Shown here: positions 35,204-45,298 of the stretch, piece after piece
Position numbering within the stretch: position 1 is the first letter of the stretch
Layout: every line of letters starts with the position of its first letter
Assembly: GCF_018131225.1 (NCBI RefSeq)
Contig: NZ_JAFCMM010000007.1
Span: 186,001 to 250,000 of the forward strand
DNA length: 64,000 nucleotides
Origin: Bradyrhizobium sp. U87765 SZCCT0048
GTDB taxonomy: Bacteria; Pseudomonadota; Alphaproteobacteria; Rhizobiales; Xanthobacteraceae
Reading direction: 5' to 3'
Position numbers and translations under genes: made by a program
Notes under the pieces: model-generated
Databases searched by the model: none
What the model was told of the DNA's origin: nothing
Seen by the model: only the letters and a program-made list of their open reading frames with translations

Positions 35204-35890
35204 ATGACCGCGCCAGACTCTGTACCCGACCTCGTCATCTTTGACTGTGACGGCGTCCTGATCGACAGCGAAGTCCTCAGCTGCCGCTGCCTGTCGGAGG
35301 TGCTGGCGGGCTATGGCATCCATGCCGATGTCACCGAGGTGCGTGATTTGTTCCTTGGCCGCAGCGTCGCGGCGGTCACGGCGCACTATGCGGGCCTGCG
35401 GCAGGCGATCCCGCCGCATTTTCCGGACGACTATGCGGCGCGGGTGCGCGAGGTGTTCACCGCGGCGCTGCGCCCGATTGCCGGCATCGGCGCGGTACTC
35501 GACGCCTTGAAGGTGCCCCGCTGCGTCGCCTCGTCGAGCGACCTTGCGCGAGTGAATCTGTCGCTGGCGCTGACGGGGCTCGCCGCGCATTTCGGCGACC
35601 ATGTCTTCACCGCGCAGATGGTGCGCGAGGGCAAGCCGGCGCCGGATCTCTTTCTGTTCGCGGCGCAACGCATGGGCGCCGATCCCCGCCGCACCCTGGT
35701 CATCGAGGACAGTGTCAGCGGCGTGCAGGCCGGCAAGGCGGCGGGCATGACGGTGTGGGGTTTTGTCGGTGGTGGCCACTATGAGGGGCGCGACGGCCGC
35801 GCGCTGCTGACGGCTGCGGGCGCCGACCGGGTGTTTGATCATATGGACGATTTCTGGCGGACCGGTGAGGGCGATGGCGGCAACCGATAA
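35204..35890 (+). CDS. HAD phosphatase, beta-phosphoglucomutase-like
   Basis: Cytoplasmic sugar-phosphate phosphatase of 228 aa. Motif I is IFDCDGVLIDSE with nucleophile and acid Asp, motif II CVASSS, Lys in EGKPAPDLFLFAA and motif IV VIEDSVSGVQAGKAAGM. HAD phosphatases also occur in the SmoEFGK-type polyol operons of Rhodobacter, where they detoxify phosphorylated sugars. It overlaps the SorC regulator gene by 17 bp. Confidence 0.85.
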   Translation: MTAPDSVPDLVIFDCDGVLIDSEVLSCRCLSEVLAGYGIHADVTEVRDLFLGRSVAAVTAHYAGLRQAIPPHFPDDYAARVREVFTAALRPIAGIGAVLDALKVPRCVASSSDLARVNLSLALTGLAAHFGDHVFTAQMVREGKPAPDLFLFAAQRMGADPRRTLVIEDSVSGVQAGKAAGMTVWGFVGGGHYEGRDGRALLTAAGADRVFDHMDDFWRTGEGDGGNR

Positions 35891-36827
35891 CGACAGGTCG
35901 CGGCTCGACGAGGCGGCGCGCGCCGGCTGGCTCTATTTCATCGCCGGCCACACCCAGGACGAGATCGCCCGGATGCTGAAGGTGTCGCGGGCGTCGGCGC
36001 AGCGCCTGGTGTCGCTGTGTCTCGCCGAGCGCCTGATCACTTTCCGTCTCGAACATCCCATTGCGGCCTGCATGGAGCTCGCCGCGCGCCTGCGGGACCG
36101 CTTTGCGCTGGCGTCCTGCGAGGTGGTGCCCGCCGATCCTGCCGCGCCGCTCGCCATCGCCGGCATTGCCGAGCGCGCCGGTGCGCTGCTGGAATCGACC
36201 CTGCGCAGCGAGACGCCGGTGATCGTCGCGCTGGGCACCGGACGCGCGGTGCGCGCCGCGGTCGAGAGGGTGTCGCCGATCGAGCGTCCCAACCACGAGA
36301 TCGTCTCGCTGGTCGGCAACATCTCCGCCGATGGCTCGGCGAGCTTCTACGACACCGTCAGCCGGCTCGCCGACCGTACTGGCGCGCGGCACTATCCGAT
36401 GCCATTGCCATTCCTGATGTCGTCGGAGGCCGAGCGCGACCAGATGTGCGGCATCAGCTCGATCGTCAAGGTGAGGGCGGTCGCCGCACGCGCCGACCTG
36501 CGGCTGGTCGGCATCGGCCAGATGGACCAGAGCGCACAGGTCCATGTCGATGGCTTCGTCACGCGCGACGAACTCGTCGAGATGCGCCGCCTCGGCGCCG
36601 CGGGCGAACTCACCGGCTGGGCGTTCGACGGCGATGGCCGCATCATCGATGGCGGCACCAACCGCCGCCTCACCAGCGTGCCGCCGCAGGTGCCGGCTGC
36701 CGCACTCACCGTCGGCGCCGCCCTCGGGCCGGCCAAGGTGCCGGCGATCCGCGCCGCGCTCGCCGGCCGCCTGATCAACGGCCTGATCACCGACGAAACC
36801 ACCGCCCGCGCCATCCTGGCCGACTGA
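35874..36827 (+). CDS. SorC/DeoR-type sugar-binding transcriptional regulator
   Basis: Regulator of 317 aa with an N-terminal HTH (YFIAGHTQDEIARMLKVSRA, then SAQRLVSL) and a C-terminal sugar-phosphate-binding domain: VIVALGTGRAVRAAVERV, HEIVSLVGNISADGSASFYD and LVGIGQM. The ATG at 35874 lies within the end of the HAD gene. It most likely controls the polyol operon starting at 37023 and possibly its own; candidate sites are at 35148-35180 and 36957-37001. Effector is probably a phosphorylated polyol or ketose. Confidence 0.88.
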   Translation: MAATDNDRSRLDEAARAGWLYFIAGHTQDEIARMLKVSRASAQRLVSLCLAERLITFRLEHPIAACMELAARLRDRFALASCEVVPADPAAPLAIAGIAERAGALLESTLRSETPVIVALGTGRAVRAAVERVSPIERPNHEIVSLVGNISADGSASFYDTVSRLADRTGARHYPMPLPFLMSSEAERDQMCGISSIVKVRAVAARADLRLVGIGQMDQSAQVHVDGFVTRDELVEMRRLGAAGELTGWAFDGDGRIIDGGTNRRLTSVPPQVPAAALTVGAALGPAKVPAIRAALAGRLINGLITDETTARAILAD

Positions 36828-36945
36828 CGCCACGCTTCCCGCGTGGCCTCGCCATCGTCCCTTCTGCCCACATGCTTGGGGGCTCATGGCCGTCCGCTGG
36901 CGGGAACCGCGTCGCGTGCTCCTGCGGCAGGCGGCAACCGCCGGC

Positions 36946-37001
36946 TTGACAAGCTTTTCACCTGATGTGAACATATTTGCAACGCGTGGGCATATGCTCA
37001 A
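36946..37001 (+). promoter_or_regulatory. smo operon promoter and operators
   Basis: A TTGACA -35 hexamer at 36946-36951 with GAACAT 17 bases downstream at 36969-36974 as a possible -10. The inverted repeat TTCAC-CTGAT-GTGAA (36957-36971) sits between them, and GGGCATATGCTCAA, containing the palindrome GCATATGC, follows at 36988-37001. The arrangement suits control by the upstream SorC protein. Confidence 0.55.
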
Positions 37002-37022
37002 ACGCGACACAGGGAGGTTCTC

Positions 37023-38336
37023 GTGAGACACGTCCTCGGCGTTGTGCTCAGCGCGACTGCGCTCCTGGCTTCGGCCCCCTCGATGGCCCAGACGACCCTG
37101 ACCGTCGCCACCGTGAACAACGGCGACATGATCCGCATGCAGGGCCTCACCGGCGACTTCACAGCCAAAAATCCCGACATCGCCGTCAAGTGGGTGACGC
37201 TGGAGGAGAACGTGCTGCGCCAGCGCGTCACCACCGATATCGCCACCAAGGGTGGCCAGTTCGACGTGCTGACCATCGGCACCTACGAGGTGCCGATCTG
37301 GGCCCGCAAGGGCTGGCTGGTGCCGCTCGACAATCTCGGCGCCGACTACGACGTCGCCGACCTGCTGCCGCGGATCCGCGACGCGGTCTCCGTGTCAGGC
37401 AAGCTCTACGCCGCGCCGTTCTATGGCGAGAGCTCGATGACCATGTACCGCACCGACCTGTTCCAGAAGGCCGGGCTCACCATGCCGGAGAAGCCGACCT
37501 GGAGCTTCGTCGTCGATGCGGCCAAGAAGCTCACCGACAAGGCGAACGGCGTCTACGGCATCTGCCTGCGCGGCAAGGCGGGCTGGGGCGAGAACATGGC
37601 GTTTCTCTCCGCCATGGCCAATTCGTTCGGCGCGCGCTGGTTCGACGAACAATGGCATCCGCAGTTCGACAAGCCGGAGTGGAAGACCACGCTCACGACC
37701 TATGTCGACCTGATGAAGGACGCAGGCCCTCCGGGCGCCAGCTCCAACGGCTTCAACGAGAACCTCGCGCTGTTCAACGCCGGCAAGTGCGCAATGTGGA
37801 TCGACGCCACCGTGGCGGCGTCGTTCATCTCGAATCCGAAGGAATCCACCGTCGCCGACAAGGTCGGCTTCGCGCTCGCGCCCAACACGGGCCTCGGCAA
37901 GAACGCCAACTGGCTGTGGGCGTGGAATCTCGCCATTCCCGCGGGCTCCAAGAAGGTCGAGGCGGCGGAGAAGTTCATCGCCTGGGCGACCGGCAAGGGC
38001 TACACCCAACTCGTCGCGTCGAAAGAAGGCTGGGCCAACGTGCCGCCGGGCACGCGCACCTCGCTCTACCAGAATCCCGAGTACCTGAAGGTGGCGCCGT
38101 TCGCCAGGCCGACGCTGGCCTCGATCGACAGCGCCGATCCCAACAAGCCGACGGTGCAGCCGGTGCCCTATGTCGGCGTGCAGTATGCGGCGATCCCCGA
38201 ATTCCAGGGCATCGGCACCTCGGTCGGTCAGCAGTTTGCGGCGGCGCTGTCGGGCGCGTCCACCGTCGACGCCGCCCTCGCCAGCGCGCAAGCCTCGACC
38301 GAGCGCGAGATGAAGCGCGCGGGGTATATCAAGTGA
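37023..38336 (+). CDS. smoE: Polyol ABC transporter substrate-binding protein, SmoE-like
   Basis: Periplasmic binding protein of the sorbitol/mannitol importer type, 437 aa. Signal peptide ends APSMAQ. Family landmarks are TVATVNNGDMIRMQGLTGDF, FDVLTIGTYEVPIWARKGWL, AAPFYGESSMTMYRTDLF and NWLWAWNLAIPAGSKKVEAA. It starts with GTG at 37023, preceded by GGGAGG. First gene of the transport operon. A 113-bp palindromic repeat lies in the 313-bp gap before the permease genes and may lower their expression relative to this abundant protein. Confidence 0.9.
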   Translation: MRHVLGVVLSATALLASAPSMAQTTLTVATVNNGDMIRMQGLTGDFTAKNPDIAVKWVTLEENVLRQRVTTDIATKGGQFDVLTIGTYEVPIWARKGWLVPLDNLGADYDVADLLPRIRDAVSVSGKLYAAPFYGESSMTMYRTDLFQKAGLTMPEKPTWSFVVDAAKKLTDKANGVYGICLRGKAGWGENMAFLSAMANSFGARWFDEQWHPQFDKPEWKTTLTTYVDLMKDAGPPGASSNGFNENLALFNAGKCAMWIDATVAASFISNPKESTVADKVGFALAPNTGLGKNANWLWAWNLAIPAGSKKVEAAEKFIAWATGKGYTQLVASKEGWANVPPGTRTSLYQNPEYLKVAPFARPTLASIDSADPNKPTVQPVPYVGVQYAAIPEFQGIGTSVGQQFAAALSGASTVDAALASAQASTEREMKRAGYIK

Positions 38337-38388
38337 GGGGAGGGCGATTGGTGCGGGATGGGGATGACGTGACGTCTCGTTGTTAGCC

Positions 38389-38501
38389 GTCATCCTGAGG
38401 TGCGAGCGAAGCGAGCCTCGAAGGATGGACGGCCTGTGAGCGGCTACACGGGCCGTCGCCCTTCGAGGGTCCCGCTACGCGGGACCACCTCAGGGTGACG
38501 G
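38389..38501. repeat. Palindromic intergenic repeat, copy 1
   Basis: Begins GTCATCCTGAGGTGC and ends CCACCTCAGGGTGACG, so the ends are inverted. Internal hairpins include GTCCCGCTACGCGGGAC and a CCTCGAAGG...CCTTCGAGG pair. It can fold into one long structured RNA. It lies between smoE and smoF. A related element lies at 43914-44070. Confidence 0.75.
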
Positions 38502-38649
38502 ATTGGACATTCCGCATTCCTCGCTTCCCTCCTCAACATGAGGAGCCAGGTTCATTCCCACAGCTCGCCTCCCGAGCTGTGACCTCGCGGCCATTCCGTC
38601 AGCCCCCGATGGGATGGCCGCTTCTATTGTCCCGACCGTGGAGACGGCG

Positions 38650-39522
38650 ATGGCGACGCAGCAGACGAGGTTTCTGGCCAAGGCGCTGCTGTCGCCCGCC
38701 GTCGTGCTGTTGCTGATCTGGATGATCGTGCCGCTGGCGCTGACCATCTATTTCTCGACGCTGCATTACAGCCTGCTCGATCCGGGCTCGGAGAGCTTCG
38801 TCGGCCTGGAGAATTTCCAGTATTTCCTCACCGATCCGGCGTTTCTCGCCTCGCTCCGCAACACGCTGGTGCTGGTCGGCTCGGTGCTGGCCATCACCAT
38901 CATGCTTGGCGTGCCGTTCGCGCTGCTGCTCGACCAGCCGGTGATCGGCCGCAGCATCGTCCGCCTGATGGTGATCGCGCCGTTTTTTGTCATGCCGACG
39001 GTGAGCGCGCTGGTGTGGAAGAATTTGCTGATGCACCCGGTGTCCGGGCTGTTTGCTTACGTTGCGCGGCTGTTAGGCTTAACCCCGATCGACTGGTTCA
39101 CCGACGCGCCGCTGCTGGCGGTGATCCTGATCGTGTCCTGGCAGTGGCTGCCGTTCGCGACCCTGATCCTGCTGACCGCGCTGCAGTCCCAGGACGAGGA
39201 GCAGAAGGAGGCCGCCGAGATGGACGGCGCTGGCGCGTTCTCCACATTCATCTGTCTGACGCTGCCGCATCTGGCGCGGCCGATCACGGTGGTGATTCTG
39301 ATCGAGACCATTTTCCTGCTGACCGTGTTCGCCGAGATCTTCGTCACCACCGGCGGCGGCCCGGGGTTGCAGACCACCAACATCGCCTTCCTGATCTACT
39401 CCCAGGCCCTGATCCAGTTCGACGTCGGCAGCGCATCCGCCGGCGGACTGGTCGCGGTGGTGATCGCCAACATCGTGGCGTTCTTCCTGGTGCGGATCGT
39501 CGGCCGCAACCTGGAGGCATGA
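38650..39522 (+). CDS. smoF: Polyol ABC transporter permease, SmoF-like
   Basis: First inner-membrane subunit, 290 aa, MalF-type. Six hydrophobic segments begin at LSPAVVLLLIWMIVPLALTI. The EAA loop is KEAAEMDGAGAFSTFICLTLPHL. Start at ATG 38650 with GGAG upstream; 12 extra codons to 38614 are not needed. The next gene starts 4 bp after its stop. Confidence 0.9.
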   Translation: MATQQTRFLAKALLSPAVVLLLIWMIVPLALTIYFSTLHYSLLDPGSESFVGLENFQYFLTDPAFLASLRNTLVLVGSVLAITIMLGVPFALLLDQPVIGRSIVRLMVIAPFFVMPTVSALVWKNLLMHPVSGLFAYVARLLGLTPIDWFTDAPLLAVILIVSWQWLPFATLILLTALQSQDEEQKEAAEMDGAGAFSTFICLTLPHLARPITVVILIETIFLLTVFAEIFVTTGGGPGLQTTNIAFLIYSQALIQFDVGSASAGGLVAVVIANIVAFFLVRIVGRNLEA

Positions 39523-39526
39523 CGCC

Positions 39527-40357
39527 ATGGCGCGCAAGGTGACGACGCGGCGGGTGGTGGTGTCGACGGTGGCGGCGTGGCTGTTCGGCTTCCTCGTGTT
39601 CCTGCCGATCCTGTGGATGATCCTCACCAGCTTCAAGACCGAGCTGGAAGCATTTGCCACCCCGCCGTCATTCCTGTTGTTCCACTGGACCACCGAGAAT
39701 TACGCCGCGGTACAGGAGCGCAGCGACTACTTTCATCACGCGCTCAACTCCCTCATCGTCGCCGGCGGCTCGACCCTGATCGCGATGTTGATTGCGGTGC
39801 CGGCGGCATGGTCGATGGCCTTCGCGCCGACCAGACGCACCAAGGACATCCTGCTGTGGATGCTGTCCACCAAGATGATGCCGCCGGTCGGCGTTCTCGT
39901 GCCGATCTATCTCATCTTCAGGTCGCTGGGCCTGCTCGACAGCCGGGCCGGACTGGTCGCGATCCTGTGCCTTGGCAACCTGCCGATCGTGATCTGGATG
40001 CTGTTCACCTACTTCAAGGAAATCCCAAGGGATATCCTCGAGGCTGCGCGCATGGACGGCGCCACCATCGGCCGCGAGCTGATCTACGTGCTGACGCCGA
40101 TGGCGATCCCCGGGCTCGCCTCGACGCTGCTGCTGAACTTCATCCTGGCGTGGAACGAGGCGTTCTGGACGCTGAACCTGTCGACGCTGGAGGCGGCGCC
40201 GCTCACCGTGTTCATTGCCTCCTATTCCAGCCCGGAGGGATTGTTCTGGGCGAAGCTGTCGGCGGCGTCGACGCTGGCGATTGCGCCCATCCTCATTCTC
40301 GGCTGGTTCAGCCAGCGGCAGCTCGTCCGCGGCCTGACCTTCGGCGCCGTCAAGTAG
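39527..40357 (+). CDS. smoG: Polyol ABC transporter permease, SmoG-like
   Basis: Second inner-membrane subunit, 276 aa, MalG-type. EAA loop LEAARMDGATIGRELIYVLT and the preceding LPIVIWMLFTYFKEIPRD are typical. It works as a heterodimer with the SmoF-like protein. It is spaced 4 bp from that gene and 19 bp from the ATPase gene, all in one operon. Confidence 0.9.
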   Translation: MARKVTTRRVVVSTVAAWLFGFLVFLPILWMILTSFKTELEAFATPPSFLLFHWTTENYAAVQERSDYFHHALNSLIVAGGSTLIAMLIAVPAAWSMAFAPTRRTKDILLWMLSTKMMPPVGVLVPIYLIFRSLGLLDSRAGLVAILCLGNLPIVIWMLFTYFKEIPRDILEAARMDGATIGRELIYVLTPMAIPGLASTLLLNFILAWNEAFWTLNLSTLEAAPLTVFIASYSSPEGLFWAKLSAASTLAIAPILILGWFSQRQLVRGLTFGAVK

Positions 40358-40376
40358 CAACAGGGAACGACACACC

Positions 40377-41384
<1,008 letters not shown>

Positions 41385-41434
41385 GACTTCATCCCGGCCG
41401 CCATGTGTTGCGGCCCGTAACAAGGCAGACCACC

Positions 41435-42208
41435 ATGTACCTCGACAAATTCAAGCTTGACCGTCGCATCGCCCTCGTCACCGGCGGCGGGCAGGGCATC
41501 GGGCTCGCCTGCGGCGATGCGCTGGCGGAAGCCGGCGCCATGGTGATCATCGCCGACCGCGACAGTGCGGCCGCAGAGGCCGGGCGGGCGGCGCTGGCGG
41601 CCAAGGGCTATACCGCAGAGGCCGTCACCATGGACGTGACGGATTCCGCGCGCGTCACTGAAGTCGCCGACGATGTTGTCGCGCGTCACGGCAAGATCGA
41701 CATCCTCGTCAACAATGCCGGCATCGCCCGCAGCGAGACGCCGGCCGAGACGGTGACCGACGAGCACTGGCTCAACGTCCTCGACGTCAATCTCAACGGC
41801 ACGTTCTGGTGCTGCCGCGCCTTTGGCCGCCACATGCTGGCGGCGAAGGCTGGCGCCATCGTCAACATTGGCTCGATGTCCGGCTTCATTGTCAACAAGC
41901 CGCAGGAGCAGGCCTTCTACAATGCGTCCAAGGCGGCGGTGCATCATCTGACCAAGTCGCTGGCGGCCGAATGGGGCGCGCGCGGCGTGCGGGTCAACGC
42001 GGTGGCGCCGACCTATATAGCGACCCCGCTCAACGCTTTCGTGAAGAGCAATCCGGCGATGTATGACGCCTGGATCGGCGGCACGCCGATGGGGCGGATG
42101 GGCGAGGTCGAGGAGATCGCCTCGGTGGTGCTGTTCCTGGCGTCCGACGCCGCCAGCCTGATGACCGGCAGCGTTGTTGTGGTCGATGGCGGCTACACTT
42201 GCTGGTAG
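41435..42208 (+). CDS. SDR-family polyol dehydrogenase
   Basis: NAD(P)-dependent short-chain dehydrogenase of 257 aa. Cofactor motif TGGGQGIG, NNAG at DILVNNAGIARS, catalytic Ser in NIGSMSGFIVN and YxxxK in FYNASKAAVHH are all intact. It sits directly after the importer, so it likely oxidises the imported polyol to a ketose. The neighbouring FGGY kinase suggests a pentitol giving ribulose or xylulose, or sorbitol-type chemistry; I cannot decide. Start at ATG 41435, the frame extends to 41405. Confidence 0.88.
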   Translation: MYLDKFKLDRRIALVTGGGQGIGLACGDALAEAGAMVIIADRDSAAAEAGRAALAAKGYTAEAVTMDVTDSARVTEVADDVVARHGKIDILVNNAGIARSETPAETVTDEHWLNVLDVNLNGTFWCCRAFGRHMLAAKAGAIVNIGSMSGFIVNKPQEQAFYNASKAAVHHLTKSLAAEWGARGVRVNAVAPTYIATPLNAFVKSNPAMYDAWIGGTPMGRMGEVEEIASVVLFLASDAASLMTGSVVVVDGGYTCW

Positions 42209-42239
42209 GATACCCGTGGGAATCTCGGGTGGTCGGGAC

Positions 42240-43901
42240 ATGACGCAGGCCTTCATCGGTGTGGACGTCGGCACGTCGAGTGCGCGCGCCGGCGTGTTCG
42301 ATGGCCATGGCAAGCTGCTGGCCGCGGCGCGGCACCCCATCACCATCTGGCACGAGGCCGGCGGCATCGTCGAGCAGTCGTCGGCACAGATCTGGGACGC
42401 CTGCGTCACCGCGGTCAAGGCGGCGATGATGGAGGCGGCGGTGCCGCCGTCCGCCGTGCATGGCCTCGGCTTCGACGCCACCTGCTCGCTGGTGGTGCTG
42501 GATGCGGCCGGACAGCCGCTCACGGTCAGCCCGTCGGGCGATCCCGCGCGCAATGTCATCGTCTGGATGGATCATCGCGCCGCCGCGGAAACCCGGCGGA
42601 TCAACGCCACCGGCGACGAGGTCCTGCGCTATGTCGGCGGCTCGGTGTCGCCGGAGATGGAAATCCCCAAGGTGCTGTGGCTGAAGACCCACCTGCCGCG
42701 CAGCTATGCGGGAGCCGGGCATTTCTTCGATCTCGCCGACTACCTCACGTTCCGCGCCACCGGATCGACGGCACGCTCGATGTGCACGCTGACCTGCAAG
42801 TGGAACTACCTCAGCCATGAACAGCGCTGGAGCGCGAGCTATCTCGACCGCGTCGGCCTCGGCGATCTCGTGACCGAGGACTTTCGCCGGATCGGCCGCG
42901 ACATTGTCGTGCCCGGCCGCGCACTCGGCACCGGGCTCACCCTCGCTGCTGCGGCCGAACTCGGCCTGCCGCCGGGCACGCCGGTCGGCGCGTCGCTGAT
43001 CGATGCCCATGCCGGCGGCGTCGGCATGATCGGCGGCCGCGCGGACGATGGTGGCCCGGTCGATGTCTGCCGCCGGCTCGCCTACATCATGGGAACGTCG
43101 GCCTGCATCATGGCCTCGACGCGCGAGCCGCGCTTCGTCGACGGCGTCTGGGGGCCTTACTTTTCCGGGATGGTGCCGGGACTGTGGCTCAACGAGGGTG
43201 GCCAGTCGGCTGCGGGCGCGGCGATCGATCATCTGCTCAAGGCCCATCCAGCCCATGGCGAGGCGCGCGATGCGGCGCGCGGGGCCGGGCTCGACCTGCC
43301 GACTTATCTCGAACGGCGCATCCTGACGCAGGTCGCGACGCCCGGGGAGGCGGCACGGCTCGCGCGCGACATCCATGTCTTTCCCGAGTTCCTCGGCAAC
43401 CGCTCGCCGTTTGCCGATCCCGACGCCCGCGCCATCGTCGCCGGTCTCGACCTCGACGACGACATCGCCTCCATGGAGCGGCTGTTCGTCGCCGGACTGT
43501 GCGGGCTCGCCTATGGTCTTGCCGACGTGGTCGAGGCGTTCCGCGCCCATGGCGTCGCCTGCGACCTGATGGTGATCGGCGGCGGCGCCGGGCGCAGCGC
43601 GCTGGTGCGCCAGATCATGGCCGACACGACGGCCCTCACCGTGGCGCTGCCGCAGACCGCCGAGCCCGTGCTGCTCGGCGCCGCGATGCTGGGGGCGGTG
43701 GCGAGCGGCGTATACCCCTCGGTCGACGACGCCATGGCGGCGATGTCGGCGATTGGCTCGCCGAGCGCGCCGGCCGCCGCGGGGATCACCGACTTCCACC
43801 GCGCCAAGCGGCGCATCCACGGCCTGATGCGCGAACTCGACCGCGCCAGCCGCGGCGTGATGCGCGGAACCGGCGGCGAGGATGAAAGTACGATGGTCTG
43901 A
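42240..43901 (+). CDS. FGGY-family carbohydrate kinase, pentulokinase-like
   Basis: Sugar kinase of 553 aa. The N-terminal phosphate loop is FIGVDVGTSSARAGVFD; GFDATCSLVVLDAAGQPLTV and VIVWMDHRAAAETRRIN are typical of D-ribulokinase-type FGGY proteins. Late ATP-site GVACDLMVIGGGAGRSALVR is present. It probably phosphorylates the ketose made by the preceding dehydrogenase. ATG 42240 lies 31 bp after that gene. Xylulokinase activity is an alternative. Confidence 0.87.
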   Translation: MTQAFIGVDVGTSSARAGVFDGHGKLLAAARHPITIWHEAGGIVEQSSAQIWDACVTAVKAAMMEAAVPPSAVHGLGFDATCSLVVLDAAGQPLTVSPSGDPARNVIVWMDHRAAAETRRINATGDEVLRYVGGSVSPEMEIPKVLWLKTHLPRSYAGAGHFFDLADYLTFRATGSTARSMCTLTCKWNYLSHEQRWSASYLDRVGLGDLVTEDFRRIGRDIVVPGRALGTGLTLAAAAELGLPPGTPVGASLIDAHAGGVGMIGGRADDGGPVDVCRRLAYIMGTSACIMASTREPRFVDGVWGPYFSGMVPGLWLNEGGQSAAGAAIDHLLKAHPAHGEARDAARGAGLDLPTYLERRILTQVATPGEAARLARDIHVFPEFLGNRSPFADPDARAIVAGLDLDDDIASMERLFVAGLCGLAYGLADVVEAFRAHGVACDLMVIGGGAGRSALVRQIMADTTALTVALPQTAEPVLLGAAMLGAVASGVYPSVDDAMAAMSAIGSPSAPAAAGITDFHRAKRRIHGLMRELDRASRGVMRGTGGEDESTMV

Positions 43902-43913
43902 CGATTCATCTAT

Positions 43914-44070
43914 GTCATCCGTCACCCCGAGGTCGCCATGCGAAGCATGGCCCTCGAAGGGCGACGGCCCGAGCAGCTGTTCAGCGGCTGTGCATTCTTC
44001 GAGGCTCGCGGAGCCTGTCATCGGGCCGCGCTTCGCGCGGACCCGTTGGCTCGCACCTCCGGATGACGGG
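43914..44070. repeat. Palindromic intergenic repeat, copy 2
   Basis: Related to the element at 38389-38501: begins GTCATCCGTCACCCCGAGGT and ends ACCTCCGGATGAC, with internal CCTCGAAGGGCGACGGCCC and CTCGCGGAGCC segments in common style. It is longer (about 157 bp) and sits between the FGGY and PfkB kinase genes. Confidence 0.7.
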
Positions 44071-44109
44071 TCTATAGTTCGAGCTCAATTCTCCATTTCG
44101 AGACACGGG

Positions 44110-45078
44110 ATGCCCAACACCATGCTGCTGAGCTGCGGAGACGCCCTGATCGATTTCCTGCCGGTGCGCGCCGCCGATGGCCGCGACGCCATGGCGCCGG
44201 TGGTCGGCGGCTCCTGTCTCAACATCGCCGTCGGCATGGCGCGGCTCGGCGCGGCGGCCGGCTTCGTCGGTGGGCTCTCCACCGACATGTTCGGGCAGAT
44301 GATCGCCGGCCATGCGACCGCATCCGGCGTCGACCTGCGTTTTGCGACGCGCAGCGGCCGGCAGACGACGCTGGCCTTCGTGCGCATGGAGGACGGCGAG
44401 CCGCGCTACGCGTTTTACGACGAAGGTTCGGCGGCGCGCAGCTGGCGGCACGTGCCGGGCGCGATGTCGCTCGCCGGGATCGACGCCGTCCATGTCGGCT
44501 CGACCACGCTGGTGGACGAGGTCGCCGCGGCGCAGGCGATGGCGCTGGCCGTCGCGGCGCGGGCCGCGGGGACGGCGGTAGCATTCGATCCCAATTGCCG
44601 TCCGGGTCTTGTCGCCGACAAGGCGGCCTATCGCGCAGGGATGGACGACTTCATCGCCGCCGCCGATATCGTGCGGATGTCGGACGTCGATTTCGCGTTT
44701 CTCTATGACGACGCCGACATGACCGCGAAGGCGGCGCAATGGCTCGACGGCGGGGCGCGCCTTGTCGTCGTCACCCGGGGCGGCGAGGGCGCCCAGGCCT
44801 GGCATCGTGGCGCCGGGACCGTCGCCGTACGTGCACCGCAGGTCGACGTCGTCGACACAATCGGCGCCGGCGACAGTTTTCAGGCGGCCTTGCTGGTCGC
44901 GCTCGCGGCGACAGGGCGCATCGCGCCGCCGGCGCTGGCGCAGGCCGATGCCGCCGACATCCGCCGCGCGCTGGCGTTCGCGGCGGCCTGTGCCGCGATC
45001 ACCTGTAGCCGTCCCGGCGCCGATCCGCCGCGCATGGCCGAGCTGCCGGCCGACATCAGGCGATTGCTGGCGTCCTAG
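44110..45078 (+). CDS. PfkB-family sugar kinase (fructokinase-like)
   Basis: Ribokinase-fold kinase of 322 aa. N-terminal LLSCGDALIDFLPV and GGSCLNIAVGMARLGA mark the sugar site. The C-terminal signature DTIGAGDSFQAALL holds the catalytic Asp and anion hole. In Smo/Mtl-type loci such a gene encodes fructokinase acting on the fructose made from mannitol or sorbitol. It starts 40 bp after a palindromic repeat and may have separate transcription. Confidence 0.88.
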   Translation: MPNTMLLSCGDALIDFLPVRAADGRDAMAPVVGGSCLNIAVGMARLGAAAGFVGGLSTDMFGQMIAGHATASGVDLRFATRSGRQTTLAFVRMEDGEPRYAFYDEGSAARSWRHVPGAMSLAGIDAVHVGSTTLVDEVAAAQAMALAVAARAAGTAVAFDPNCRPGLVADKAAYRAGMDDFIAAADIVRMSDVDFAFLYDDADMTAKAAQWLDGGARLVVVTRGGEGAQAWHRGAGTVAVRAPQVDVVDTIGAGDSFQAALLVALAATGRIAPPALAQADAADIRRALAFAAACAAITCSRPGADPPRMAELPADIRRLLAS

Positions 45079-45298
45079 GTCGTGGCTCATTAACGCGCAG
45101 CCTGGCCTGATTGGTGCGAGTTGAACGAAGGCAAGGTCGTTGGCAGCGAGCTTGTCGTGGCGCGTCAGGCGAAAGCGGTCATCACCCCCACAGACAATTC
45201 CAGCGGGGTGCCGTCGAAAAATGACCCTTGTGCATGGTCCGTCCGAGGCGATCCGGGCGAGCTCTTTAACGAGCGCAATCGCCAGCACTGCGGACACA
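45079..45298 (-). mobile_element. Degraded IS5-like transposase C-terminal remnant
   Basis: Minus-strand reading gives FRLTRHDKLAANDLAFVQLA, followed by PIRPGCALMSHD. IS5-family transposases typically end in an ATRYDKLAANFLAFVQLASIRLWL-like sequence, so this appears to be the tail of one. The catalytic DDE residues and recognisable ends are missing. It lies between the PfkB kinase and the PBP gene. Confidence 0.5.

Noticed and set aside
38389..38501. CRISPR-like or tRNA-like structure
   Set aside because: One palindromic element with internal hairpins; there are no regularly spaced repeats and no cloverleaf.
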